From: an uncultured Pelagibacteraceae bacterium
Lineage (GTDB): Bacteria; Pseudomonadota; Alphaproteobacteria; Pelagibacterales; Pelagibacteraceae
Direction: 5' to 3'
DNA length: 64,000 nt
Assembly: GCA_902620585.1 (NCBI GenBank)
Contig: CACNJC010000001.1
Location: forward strand, 82,879 to 146,878
In this document: piece after piece, positions 1 through 7,240 of the stretch
Numbering within the stretch: the first letter of the stretch is position 1
Layout: every line of letters begins with the position of its first letter
Translations under genes and position numbers: made by a program
The notes under the pieces: generated by a model
Seen by the model: only the letters and a program-made list of their open reading frames with translations
Told to the model about the DNA's origin: nothing
The model's database searches: none

Positions 1-502
1 TTTTTGCTATTCTTGAAGCGTCTTTTTCTTCTCCTAAGATTTTGATGATAAGTTTTAAACTTTTTTCACTGAAATTATTAATTACTTCCTCTGCAGAGAT
101 ATCAGTAAGGCCCATAGTCATATCTAATTTTTCTTTCGAATTAAAGGAGAAACCTCTTTCAAGATTACTCAATTGAATTGAGGACAATCCTAAATCGAAA
201 ATGACTACATCTACTAATTGGTTTTTGACAACAGTTTCAATCTCACTAAATTTTTTTAGATAAAAAGAAAATCTTTCTGGGTATTTTTCCTCTAATTTTC
301 TTGCAATTTCTAATATGAATTGATCCCTATCAAGCGCTATAACATTTGTATTTGAAAATTTTAATAATTTACTTGAGTAGCCTCCTCCTCCAAAAGTACA
401 ATCAACGTAAACACCGCCTTTGTCAGGAGAGCAAATCTTAGTTATTTCGTCCAACATCACAGGAAAATGTTTGAGTTCCAGTGATGATGTGGGGTTGTTC
501 AT
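1..502 (-). CDS. rsmH: 16S rRNA (cytosine-1402-N4)-methyltransferase, 3' part beyond window edge
   Basis: This reading frame is absent from the ORF track because it runs off the window. I translated it from the ATG at 502. It begins MNNPTSSLELKHFPVML and continues with the SAM-binding loop DCTFGGGGYS, then DLGLSSIQL and a GFSF/LDMTMG segment, all typical of RsmH (MraW). RsmH N4-methylates C1402 in the decoding centre of 16S rRNA. About 167 codons are visible, roughly half of the usual 300-residue protein. It lies 18 bp downstream of ftsZ on the same strand, so it is probably co-transcribed with mraZ and ftsZ. In most bacteria rsmH directly follows mraZ; here ftsZ stands between them. Confidence 0.93.
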   Translation of the reverse strand, partial: MNNPTSSLELKHFPVMLDEITKICSPDKGGVYVDCTFGGGGYSSKLLKFSNTNVIALDRDQFILEIARKLEEKYPERFSFYLKKFSEIETVVKNQLVDVVIFDLGLSSIQLSNLERGFSFNSKEKLDMTMGLTDISAEEVINNFSEKSLKLIIKILGEEKDASRIAK

Positions 503-520
503 AATGATTATGCAATATCA

Positions 521-2014
521 TTAAAACTTTTGTTTTCTTAAGAAAGCAGGAATTTCAAAATCTTCCTCTTCATCAGAGTCTTGATCAAAAAGCTTATCCA
601 TATGGGTTTCATTATCCTCATTTGTGTCGCTTTCAGTTTCAAGTTTAATCTCATCTGAAAAAAGTTTAGGTGTGTACTCCTCTTGATCTTCAGTCTCTGG
701 TTTGACGCTATCTGTCAATTCCGGATGAGTAGAGTTTTCAGTATTATTCTCTATATATGATGCGCTCTCAATAGAAACTCCTGTGGGAACGTTTTCTGAA
801 TCTTGTTGATTTATAAGATTTTGATTTTCTGGTTCAGAAATGCTTTGTTCTAAATTGCTAATTGCAGAATGTTCATTCTCTTCATTTACTTCAAATTTTT
901 CATCTAGTTTTAGTGCAGTAGCTCCATCAATTGAACCATAAGTATTATTTTCTACTTTAGTATTAGTTGAAAATAAACCTTCAGAATAACCATTATTCCT
1001 ATTTTGTATTCTAGAAACCATATTTAAAACTGTATTGCTCTCTGGTTTGTGTCCATCTAAAGAAGTAGCAACTATTGACACTCTTATTTTGCCAGCCATA
1101 TTTTCATCTTTTATTGCACCGAATATAAATTCTGCTTCAGGATCAACTTCAGCTGTTACTTTTTGAACTATTTGATCAACCTCAAAAAGAGTTAAATCTT
1201 TTCCACCTGTAATATTGATTAAAAGACCCTTTGCGCCTTTCAGAGAATATTCATCAATTAGAGGATTGTTTAATGCCATTTCTGTTGCAACTGTAGATCT
1301 ATTATCACCTTCGGCTTCGCCAGTTCCCATCATTGCTTTTCCCATAGAGCTCATTACAGTTTCTACATCAGCGAAATCTAAATTTATCATACCTGGTCTT
1401 ACCATTAAATCAGTTACACTTTGCACTCCTTGTTTTAAAACGTTATTTGAAAGATGAAACGATTCTTCAAATGTAGTTGTCTCACTTGCAATTTTGAATA
1501 AATTTTGATTTGGTACGACTATTGTAGTATCTAAATGTTTTTTTAGAGCTTCTAAACCTTCAAGCGCTCTTCTCATTCTCTTTGGACCTTCGTAAGAAAA
1601 AGGTAAAGTAGTTACACCAACAGTTAAGATATTTAATTCTTTTGCAGCTTTAGCGATTACATGCGAAGCTCCTGTTCCTGTGCCTCCGCCCATTCCAGCT
1701 GCAATGAAAACCATGTTGCTTCCTTGAATATAATTTACAATCTCCCCTAAAGACTCATCTGCAGCAGCTTGACCAATATTATGTTTTGCTCCAGCGCCTA
1801 ATCCTTTAGTTAGATTCATGCCTATTTGAATTTTTGCGTGTGCTTTATTAACTTTTAGATCCTGAGCATCAGTATTAATTGCTACAAACTCTACGCCTTC
1901 CATGCCTGCTTCAATCATTGCATTAATTGCATTACCACCTGCACCACCAACTCCTAAAACTAAAATTCTAGGTTTTAATTCTTTAAGCTCGCCTCCTCCA
2001 ATATTTATACTCAT
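521..2014 (-). CDS. ftsZ: Cell division GTPase FtsZ
   Basis: Tubulin-like GTPase that polymerises into the cytokinetic Z ring. The GTP-binding signature GGGTGTG is at about residues 109-115 and the N-terminal GVGGAGGNA loop at 21-29. The globular domain ends near residue 330. An acidic, low-complexity linker of about 150 residues follows, and the extreme C-terminus EIPAFLRKQ (487-495) is the conserved peptide that binds FtsA-type membrane anchors. The long linker is usual for alphaproteobacteria. The ATG overlaps the mraZ stop as ATGA, with GGGGAG just upstream as ribosome-binding site, so translation is probably coupled to mraZ. Its position directly after mraZ, not behind ftsA at the far end of the dcw cluster, is unusual. 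Confidence 0.98.
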   Translation of the reverse strand: MSINIGGGELKELKPRILVLGVGGAGGNAINAMIEAGMEGVEFVAINTDAQDLKVNKAHAKIQIGMNLTKGLGAGAKHNIGQAAADESLGEIVNYIQGSNMVFIAAGMGGGTGTGASHVIAKAAKELNILTVGVTTLPFSYEGPKRMRRALEGLEALKKHLDTTIVVPNQNLFKIASETTTFEESFHLSNNVLKQGVQSVTDLMVRPGMINLDFADVETVMSSMGKAMMGTGEAEGDNRSTVATEMALNNPLIDEYSLKGAKGLLINITGGKDLTLFEVDQIVQKVTAEVDPEAEFIFGAIKDENMAGKIRVSIVATSLDGHKPESNTVLNMVSRIQNRNNGYSEGLFSTNTKVENNTYGSIDGATALKLDEKFEVNEENEHSAISNLEQSISEPENQNLINQQDSENVPTGVSIESASYIENNTENSTHPELTDSVKPETEDQEEYTPKLFSDEIKLETESDTNEDNETHMDKLFDQDSDEEEDFEIPAFLRKQKF

Positions 2015-2475
2015 ACTATCTCCCCTTTCTTTTTATTTTCCCATTTTAAATTAGACCTATTTTGAAAGGCTTTTTTTCTTGCAACAATACTAAATTTTTC
2101 AAAATTTTTTGGGTCCCATATTTGGAAAGTTTTTCCAAGTCCAACAAATAAAATGTTATTATTTATTTTAGCATGACTTAATAATTTTTCTGTAAAAGAG
2201 ACTCTGCCTTCAGTGTCAAATTGTAGATTTATACTTTTGGATAATATTGAAGTTGCAAAAAAATCTCTTTTTTCCTCAAATGGATTTAAAGAGTCTATTG
2301 TGTCGGATAGTTTTTCTATTCTATCTTGAGAACATGCCTCTAGTGCATTGTGATTGAAAGACGGGTAAGTAATAAATCCATTATAGCCCATAGAATTTAA
2401 ATGAGATCTAAAAGTTGCAGGCACAGATACTCTCCCTTTCTTGTCCAATTTGTTTTCGTAACTTGATAAAAACAT
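2011..2475 (-). CDS. mraZ: Transcriptional regulator MraZ
   Basis: 154-residue protein with two SpoVT/AbrB-like halves. It opens with MFLSSYENKLDKKGRVSVPA, the typical MraZ start, and the second half carries the partner motif DTEGRVSF near residue 88. MraZ forms ring-shaped oligomers and represses the division/cell-wall cluster it heads by binding TGGGN direct repeats. A matching triple repeat lies just upstream. It is the first gene of a minus-strand unit with ftsZ and rsmH. Length and both halves look normal, so it should be functional. Confidence 0.96.
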   Translation of the reverse strand: MFLSSYENKLDKKGRVSVPATFRSHLNSMGYNGFITYPSFNHNALEACSQDRIEKLSDTIDSLNPFEEKRDFFATSILSKSINLQFDTEGRVSFTEKLLSHAKINNNILFVGLGKTFQIWDPKNFEKFSIVARKKAFQNRSNLKWENKKKGEIV

Positions 2476-2526
2476 TGTTATTTAAAACCTCTAAAATATT
2501 TAACTTTTTCAAATCACCCTCCATTA

Positions 2527-2551
2527 TGGGATTATTTGGGATAGTATGGGT
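2527..2551. promoter_or_regulatory. Probable MraZ operator: three TGGG repeats at exact 10-bp spacing
   Basis: The plus strand carries TGGGA-N5-TGGGA-N5-TGGGT, with TGGG at 2527, 2537 and 2547. The known MraZ site is TGGGN repeated with 5-nt spacers, so the match in sequence and period is exact. The repeats lie 52-76 bp upstream of the mraZ start, on the strand opposite to mraZ coding. They flank the proposed -10 element, which fits autorepression. The family rule is established; use of this site here is inferred. Confidence 0.85.
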
Positions 2552-2568
2552 TTTAATAAAATAGTCAA
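2541..2568 (-). promoter_or_regulatory. Candidate sigma-70 promoter of mraZ-ftsZ-rsmH
   Basis: On the minus strand TTGACT (2568-2563) is followed after 16 bp by TACTAT (2546-2541). This predicts a start near 2534 and a leader of about 60 nt before the mraZ ATG. The -10 lies between the first two CCCA (TGGG) repeats. The -35 is good and the -10 is a 4/6 match, so the call rests partly on position. Confidence 0.5.
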
Positions 2569-2621
2569 TACAATACTTTTTAAGTGTTAAGTACAAATAG
2601 TGAACATTATTAAGAGATTAT

Positions 2622-2984
2622 TTGCCAGATAATCTGTAAGCCGGGTTCTGTCATTGAAGATATCATTTCTCTAGGCTTGAATTCGCACTCAAGCTCAAGC
2701 GGTTAACCCAGAAGACTAATTAAAGACTATTTTTAGCAAATAAATGCAATGTCTTCTCTATTTAACCTTGCTCCCAGTGGGGTTTGCCGTGCGTTTTTTG
2801 TTACCAAAAAACCGGTGAGCTCTTACCTCGCCGTTTCACCCTTGCCTTGATTAGGCGGTTTGATTTCTGTGGCACTATCCCTGAGGTCACCCTCGCCAGC
2901 CATTAACTGGCACTGTGTCCTTATGGAGCCCGGACTTTCCTCTATTAATAAAATTAACAGCGAATATCCAACTATCTGGCTCAA
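2622..2984 (-). ncRNA. rnpB: RNase P RNA, bacterial class A
   Basis: Read on the minus strand, the segment contains the near-universal 5' core GAGGAAAGTCCGGGCTCC, the internal GAGGGTGACC, AAGGGTGAAACGG and GTAAGAGCTCACCGG blocks, and the 3' core ACAGAACCCGGCTTA. The ends pair as P1: GCCAGATA near 2980 with TATCTGGC at 2624-2631, which sets the boundaries to within a few bases. The RNA is the catalytic subunit of the enzyme that matures tRNA 5' ends. A weak promoter (TTGATT, 17 bp, TACATA) lies just upstream on the minus strand and would start transcription at the predicted 5' end. Confidence 0.96.
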
Positions 2985-3022
2985 TCTATGTAAAGTTTAA
3001 AGGGTCAAAAATCAAGTAAAAT

Positions 3023-3745
3023 CTACTGTTTTTTAGCTAAATTAGAACTTATTTTTAAACATTCTATGTCTATTATTCCGTCAATTTTTCTTTGTCTAAA
3101 TCTTCTTTGAAAAGCTTTTATAATCATAGTATCGTTTTTAGATGGTCTATTAATACTAAAATATCTGTAGCCTATTTTATGGATGTTTTTAAAAAACATT
3201 TTTCGTAAATTCTCTCTTTTAAAATTCTTAGATAATAATTTTTTTTTACTTGAAGAATGCCATATTCCTATTTTTTTATTTTTTAATTTGAGCCAAGGAA
3301 ATTTTTCACCGGGGTCAGATTTTCTTAATGGAGCTATATCGGAATGACCTAAAAAAAGATTTTTATTAATTTTATATTTATTTTTAAGTTTAGTACAAAG
3401 TCGTATTAATGCATTAATTTGTTTTTTTGGAAACTTTTGATAACCAAATTTATGCCCTTTGTTTACCAGTTCAATTCCTATTGATTTTTTATTAAGATTT
3501 TCTAGTTTCCCCCACTTTGATTTACCTGCATGCCAAGCAATTCTATTATCTGCCACTATTTGAGATATCTCTCCATTTCGATCGATAAAATAGTGGCAAC
3601 TTACCTTGTGTTTATCATTTGTTAATCTTTTAAGGGCTACACGTGTAGATTGCATTCCGGTATAATGGATAATTATAACCTTTATTTCTTTAAAATTTCT
3701 CTTTTTTTTTGAAAAACTGCTTGTTTTTAATGATTTAATTTTCAT
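3023..3745 (-). CDS. N-acetylmuramoyl-L-alanine amidase (Amidase_2 family, AmpD-like)
   Basis: 240 residues. The Amidase_2 zinc hydrolase core is visible: IIHYTGM supplies the first zinc His near residue 27, CHYFIDRNG follows, WHAGKSKWG marks the active site, and GHSDIAPLRKSDPGEKFPW supplies the second His and the Asp. The C-terminal 35-40 residues (MIIKAFQRRFRQ, DGIID) resemble a short peptidoglycan-binding repeat. It cleaves the lactyl bond between MurNAc and the stem peptide. No signal peptide is evident, which favours a cytosolic AmpD-like recycling role over an exported AmiD-like one. The C-terminus is rich in Lys and Arg. It is divergent from mlaA across about 106 bp. Confidence 0.88.
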   Translation of the reverse strand: MKIKSLKTSSFSKKKRNFKEIKVIIIHYTGMQSTRVALKRLTNDKHKVSCHYFIDRNGEISQIVADNRIAWHAGKSKWGKLENLNKKSIGIELVNKGHKFGYQKFPKKQINALIRLCTKLKNKYKINKNLFLGHSDIAPLRKSDPGEKFPWLKLKNKKIGIWHSSSKKKLLSKNFKRENLRKMFFKNIHKIGYRYFSINRPSKNDTMIIKAFQRRFRQRKIDGIIDIECLKISSNLAKKQ

Positions 3746-3851
3746 TTTTTGGCAAATTTAAATAGAAATATAAACAAAATTTGGACTAAAATCTCATAAA
3801 TAAAAGTATGAATTATGTGCAAAATCTATTTAATTTCTATATATAGCGATT

Positions 3852-4595
3852 ATGAGTTATAAAAAATTATACTTATTAGTTTGCTCTTTTTTGATGGTGT
3901 TTGCTTATAGTGCAAGCGCTGAAACAGATAAAGAATGTTTTGAAAAAGTAAGTAGAGGAATTTTTAAGTTCAATCAGGGGTTTGATAATATAATTTTAGA
4001 ACCTGTTGCAAAAGTTTATAATAAGCTTCCTGAACCGGTAAGAAAAGGGACAGGCAATTTTACTTCAAATATCGCCACTCTGCTTTCTATTCCTAATCAT
4101 ATTTTGCAAGGAGAGGTAAGATTAGCAGGTCATGCTACAGGTAGTTTTTTAATTAATTCAACAATCGGAGTTCTTGGTTTTGGTAATCCAGCAAGTCTTA
4201 TGGGTCTTGAAAATCAAAAAGAAGATTTGGGCCAGACACTCGGATCTTACGGAGTTAAAGGAGGATGTTATTTTGTTATGCCAATTTTAGGTCCTACTAC
4301 TGTAAGAGATACTTTGGGCATGATTGCTGATACAAATTATTTAGATCCTTTTGCAAGAGTTACCTGGCACGAAAAAGAAGTAAAAAACATTTCAGGTACA
4401 AAAATTGACTATGTAGGAGTTAAAGCTGCTACTGCCGTAGACTTTAGAGGTGATAATATGACGAATTTCGAAAGTTTAGAAAAAAACTCAATAGATTTAT
4501 ACGCAGCTACAAAAAGTTTGTATCTGCAAGATAGGAAAAATAAAATTAATAACTCCAGTGATAATGAAGATGACTGGGGAAATCTAGACAACTAA
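3852..4595 (+). CDS. mlaA: MlaA/VacJ family outer-membrane lipid asymmetry protein
   Basis: 247 residues. A signal sequence ends near SASA-ETDK, followed by the MlaA domain: FNQGFDNIILEPVAKVYNKLP, then NFTSNIATLLSIPNHILQG, FLINSTIGVLGFGNPA and the conserved QTLGSYGVKGGCYFVMPILGP. MlaA sits in the outer membrane and removes misplaced phospholipids, handing them to periplasmic MlaC. MlaC is encoded 12 bp downstream. Enterobacterial MlaA is a lipoprotein, but no lipobox is visible here: the Cys at residue 11 lacks a small residue at -1 and the next Cys follows the apparent signal peptidase I site. The C-terminus is a short hydrophilic tail. mlaFED are not nearby. Confidence 0.93.
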   Translation: MSYKKLYLLVCSFLMVFAYSASAETDKECFEKVSRGIFKFNQGFDNIILEPVAKVYNKLPEPVRKGTGNFTSNIATLLSIPNHILQGEVRLAGHATGSFLINSTIGVLGFGNPASLMGLENQKEDLGQTLGSYGVKGGCYFVMPILGPTTVRDTLGMIADTNYLDPFARVTWHEKEVKNISGTKIDYVGVKAATAVDFRGDNMTNFESLEKNSIDLYAATKSLYLQDRKNKINNSSDNEDDWGNLDN

Positions 4596-4607
4596 GATTA
4601 AGATTAA

Positions 4608-5207
4608 ATGAAAAAGTTAATTCTAATTTTAGTTTCATGTATTTTCATAGTAAAGATATCCTACGCTACCACTTATAGTTCTGATCCAAAAATGTTTGTT
4701 TCTGAATTAGTTTATGATGCTACAAGTAAATTATCAGATAAAAATTTAAGTACAGAAGAAAAGCATTCTTTAATAGAAAGTATTGCAATAGATAATGTTG
4801 ATATTAACGCATTGGGATTATATACGCTTGGAGAGCTAAGAAAAACAGCCGATGAAGATAGCTTGAGAAATTACCAAAAATCTTTTCAGAAATATTTTTT
4901 AAAAACTCTCACTTCTAGATTATCAGATTATTCATCAAATAAATTTGAAATAATTGAGGCTGAGAAAAAAAGTGCAAACTATACAATCGTTAAATCAAAA
5001 ATTTCCGGGAATGAAAATCAACCAGAAATAAAGATTGATTGGAGAATTTATACTAAAGATCCTCAAAAACCACTTGTGAGAGATTTAATTGTTGAGGGCT
5101 TAAGTTTAGCTAGAGCTCAAAAGGAAGAGTTTAATTCTATTTTGACCTCTAACAACAATGACATAAATATTTTGATTTCAAAGCTTGATGAGTTTATAAA
5201 AAAATAA
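4608..5207 (+). CDS. mlaC: Periplasmic phospholipid-binding protein MlaC (Ttg2D family)
   Basis: 199 residues with an N-terminal signal peptide (hydrophobic residues 3-18, likely cleavage after SYA). The MlaC fold is recognisable from KSFQKYFLKTLTSRLSDY, a mid-protein strand region ending in IDWRIYT, and the family-typical VRDLIVEGLSLARAQKEEF near the C-terminus. MlaC ferries phospholipids between MlaA in the outer membrane and the inner-membrane MlaFED ABC transporter. It follows mlaA with a 12-bp gap and its stop is only 3 bp from the 3' end of the convergent tRNA gene, leaving no room for a separate terminator. Confidence 0.92.
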   Translation: MKKLILILVSCIFIVKISYATTYSSDPKMFVSELVYDATSKLSDKNLSTEEKHSLIESIAIDNVDINALGLYTLGELRKTADEDSLRNYQKSFQKYFLKTLTSRLSDYSSNKFEIIEAEKKSANYTIVKSKISGNENQPEIKIDWRIYTKDPQKPLVRDLIVEGLSLARAQKEEFNSILTSNNNDINILISKLDEFIKK

Positions 5208-5210
5208 TTT

Positions 5211-5287
5211 TGGTGGGCCCGCCAGGACTCGAACCTGGGACCAATACATTATGAGTGTACTGCTCTAACCAACTGAGCTACAGGCCC
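5211..5287 (-). tRNA. tRNA with CAU anticodon, probably tRNA-Ile2 (lysidine)
   Basis: A 77-nt cloverleaf on the minus strand. Acceptor GGGCCTG pairs with CGGGCCC (one G-U), the D arm contains AGCTCAGTTGGTTAGAGC, the anticodon loop is CTCATAA (anticodon CAT), and the T arm contains GGTTCGAGTCC. The discriminator is A73 and CCA is encoded. The variable segment TTGGTC and the GGGCC acceptor resemble tRNA-Ile2 more than elongator tRNA-Met. If so, C34 must be changed to lysidine by TilS to read AUA. Elongator Met is the alternative. It lies 29 bp downstream of rpoD on the same strand. Confidence 0.93.
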
Positions 5288-5316
5288 TTGATTACTATCT
5301 TTTACATCAGAAAAAA

Positions 5317-7179
5317 TTACTTTTCTAGAAAACTTTTCAATTGCTTTGATCTGCTTGGGTGCTTTAATTTTCTTAATGCTTTGGCTTCAATTTGTCTTAT
5401 TCTTTCTCTAGTTACCGAAAATTGTAACCCAACTTCTTCTAAGGTGTGATCTGTGTTCATCCCAATTCCAAAACGCATTCTTAAAACTCTTTCTTCTCTT
5501 GGTGTTAGAGAGGCTAAAATTTTAGTAGTAGACTCACTTAAATTTGATTGAATAGCCGTGTCTAAAGGTTGTAAAGCATTCTTATCTTCAATAAAATCTC
5601 CTAAACTACTATCTTCCTCATCACCAACTGGAGTTTCAAGTGACACTGGCTCTTTTGCTATTTTCAAAACTTTTCTTACTTTTTCAAGAGGCATTGCAAG
5701 TTTTTTTGCCAGTTCCTCTGGTGTTGGTTCTCTTCCAAACTCACTCATAATTTGTCTTTGAGTTCTTACAATTTTATTAATTGTCTCTATCATATGCACA
5801 GGAATTCGAATTGTTCTTGCTTGATCAGCTATTGATCTCGTAATAGCTTGTCTGATCCACCACGTAGCATATGTTGAAAACTTATAACCTCTTCTGTATT
5901 CAAATTTATCTACTGCTTTCATTAATCCAATATTACCCTCTTGAATTAAATCTAAAAATTGAAGACCTCTATTAGTATATTTTTTTGCTATTGAAATAAC
6001 TAATCTTAAATTAGCCTCAACCATTTCTTTTTTTGCTATTCTGGACTCTCTCTCCCCTTTTTGAATTCTACTTACTAATTTTTTAAATTCACCAACTGAT
6101 AAACCAATCTTTTTACTAAAATCTACTAACCTTTCTCTAATTTCTGAAAAATCTTTTTTAAATTTTTTAAAGAAATTTTTCCAAGTTTGATTTTCTTTTA
6201 AAAAAGTTTCAAATTTAGGATTAATTTCATTGCCAATATAATATTTTAAAAATTCCTCTCTTGAAATCTTGTTATCCATAGCTAATCTTAATAGCACACC
6301 TTCTAAAGAAACTATCTTTTTGTTTTCTTTATAATGTGATTGAACTAATTCTTCTACAACATGTGGGGCCAATTGGAGATTTTTAAAATTATCAACTAAT
6401 ACACTTTGTATCTTTTTAAAATTTTTATTTTTTGATACTGAAAGTTCTTTTGAAGCTAATAAACAATCTAATTTTTCTTTTTGATATTTTTGAAGTTTTG
6501 AATAATTTTTATTTAAGGAATCAAGAATGTTAATTATTTTTGGCTTGATTTCCTCTTCCATTTTTGCCAATGAAACGTTGAACTCATCATCTTCTGTATT
6601 ATTATCTTCTTCCTTTTTTTCATCATCCTTATCTTTTTTCTCATCTTTGCTTTTTAATTTTTTTTCAATTTTAAGTTCGTCCTCTTCTTCTTGGGATTCA
6701 AAATCTTCATAGGTTGAGTCTATGTCGATAATATCTCTTACAAGTAGTTGTTGATTTTCAATTTGTTCTTTCCATTCAAATATTTTTTTTCCCACCAAAG
6801 GGCTTTGAGTTAAAGCGTTAATCATTACATCTTTTCCTGCTTCAATTCTTTTTGCAATAGCGATTTCACCTTCTCTTGATAGAAGTTCAACTCCACCCAT
6901 TTCTCTAAGATACATTCTAATTGGATCGTCACTCTTATCTGAAGATTTTTCTTCAGTTGTGTTGGTAGTTTCCTTTTTTTTATTTGATTGATATTGGGAT
7001 TTCTTTTCTACTAATGTTATTTTTTCATCAACGATAATTATAAAGGCTTTTTCAATATTCTCTACTGTTCCGTTTCTTTTGCCTAATGATTTTCCAAGCT
7101 CTTCGTAGGTAATAAATCCTCTATGCTTACCCTTGTCTAGAAGTCTTTCGAATGATTTTGTAATTATTTTTTCAGCCAT
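5317..7179 (-). CDS. rpoD: RNA polymerase primary sigma factor RpoD (sigma-70)
   Basis: 620 residues, normal for a primary sigma. Region 1.1 is N-terminal; region 1.2 reads [23 protein letters not shown] near residue 85. A non-conserved insert follows with a Lys/Asp/Glu-rich tract at about residues 165-205. Regions 2.1-2.4 include [37 protein letters not shown] and the -10 recognition helix [16 protein letters not shown]. Region 4.2 has the helix-turn-helix [23 protein letters not shown]. It directs core RNA polymerase to housekeeping promoters. It is the last protein gene of a yqeY-dnaG-rpoD unit, the alphaproteobacterial form of the macromolecular synthesis operon. A 61-bp gap from dnaG could hold an extra promoter. 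Confidence 0.98.
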   Translation of the reverse strand: MAEKIITKSFERLLDKGKHRGFITYEELGKSLGKRNGTVENIEKAFIIIVDEKITLVEKKSQYQSNKKKETTNTTEEKSSDKSDDPIRMYLREMGGVELLSREGEIAIAKRIEAGKDVMINALTQSPLVGKKIFEWKEQIENQQLLVRDIIDIDSTYEDFESQEEEDELKIEKKLKSKDEKKDKDDEKKEEDNNTEDDEFNVSLAKMEEEIKPKIINILDSLNKNYSKLQKYQKEKLDCLLASKELSVSKNKNFKKIQSVLVDNFKNLQLAPHVVEELVQSHYKENKKIVSLEGVLLRLAMDNKISREEFLKYYIGNEINPKFETFLKENQTWKNFFKKFKKDFSEIRERLVDFSKKIGLSVGEFKKLVSRIQKGERESRIAKKEMVEANLRLVISIAKKYTNRGLQFLDLIQEGNIGLMKAVDKFEYRRGYKFSTYATWWIRQAITRSIADQARTIRIPVHMIETINKIVRTQRQIMSEFGREPTPEELAKKLAMPLEKVRKVLKIAKEPVSLETPVGDEEDSSLGDFIEDKNALQPLDTAIQSNLSESTTKILASLTPREERVLRMRFGIGMNTDHTLEEVGLQFSVTRERIRQIEAKALRKLKHPSRSKQLKSFLEK

Positions 7180-7240
7180 TAAAATTTTGTTAGAGCAGTG
7201 CAGTATATATAATCACTACTCTGCAAAAATCTATCTTTTT

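Noticed and set aside
2408-2596. 62-aa minus ORF overlapping the mraZ start
   Set aside because: It covers the operator and promoter of mraZ and reads mraZ in another frame; no motif or separate ribosome site.
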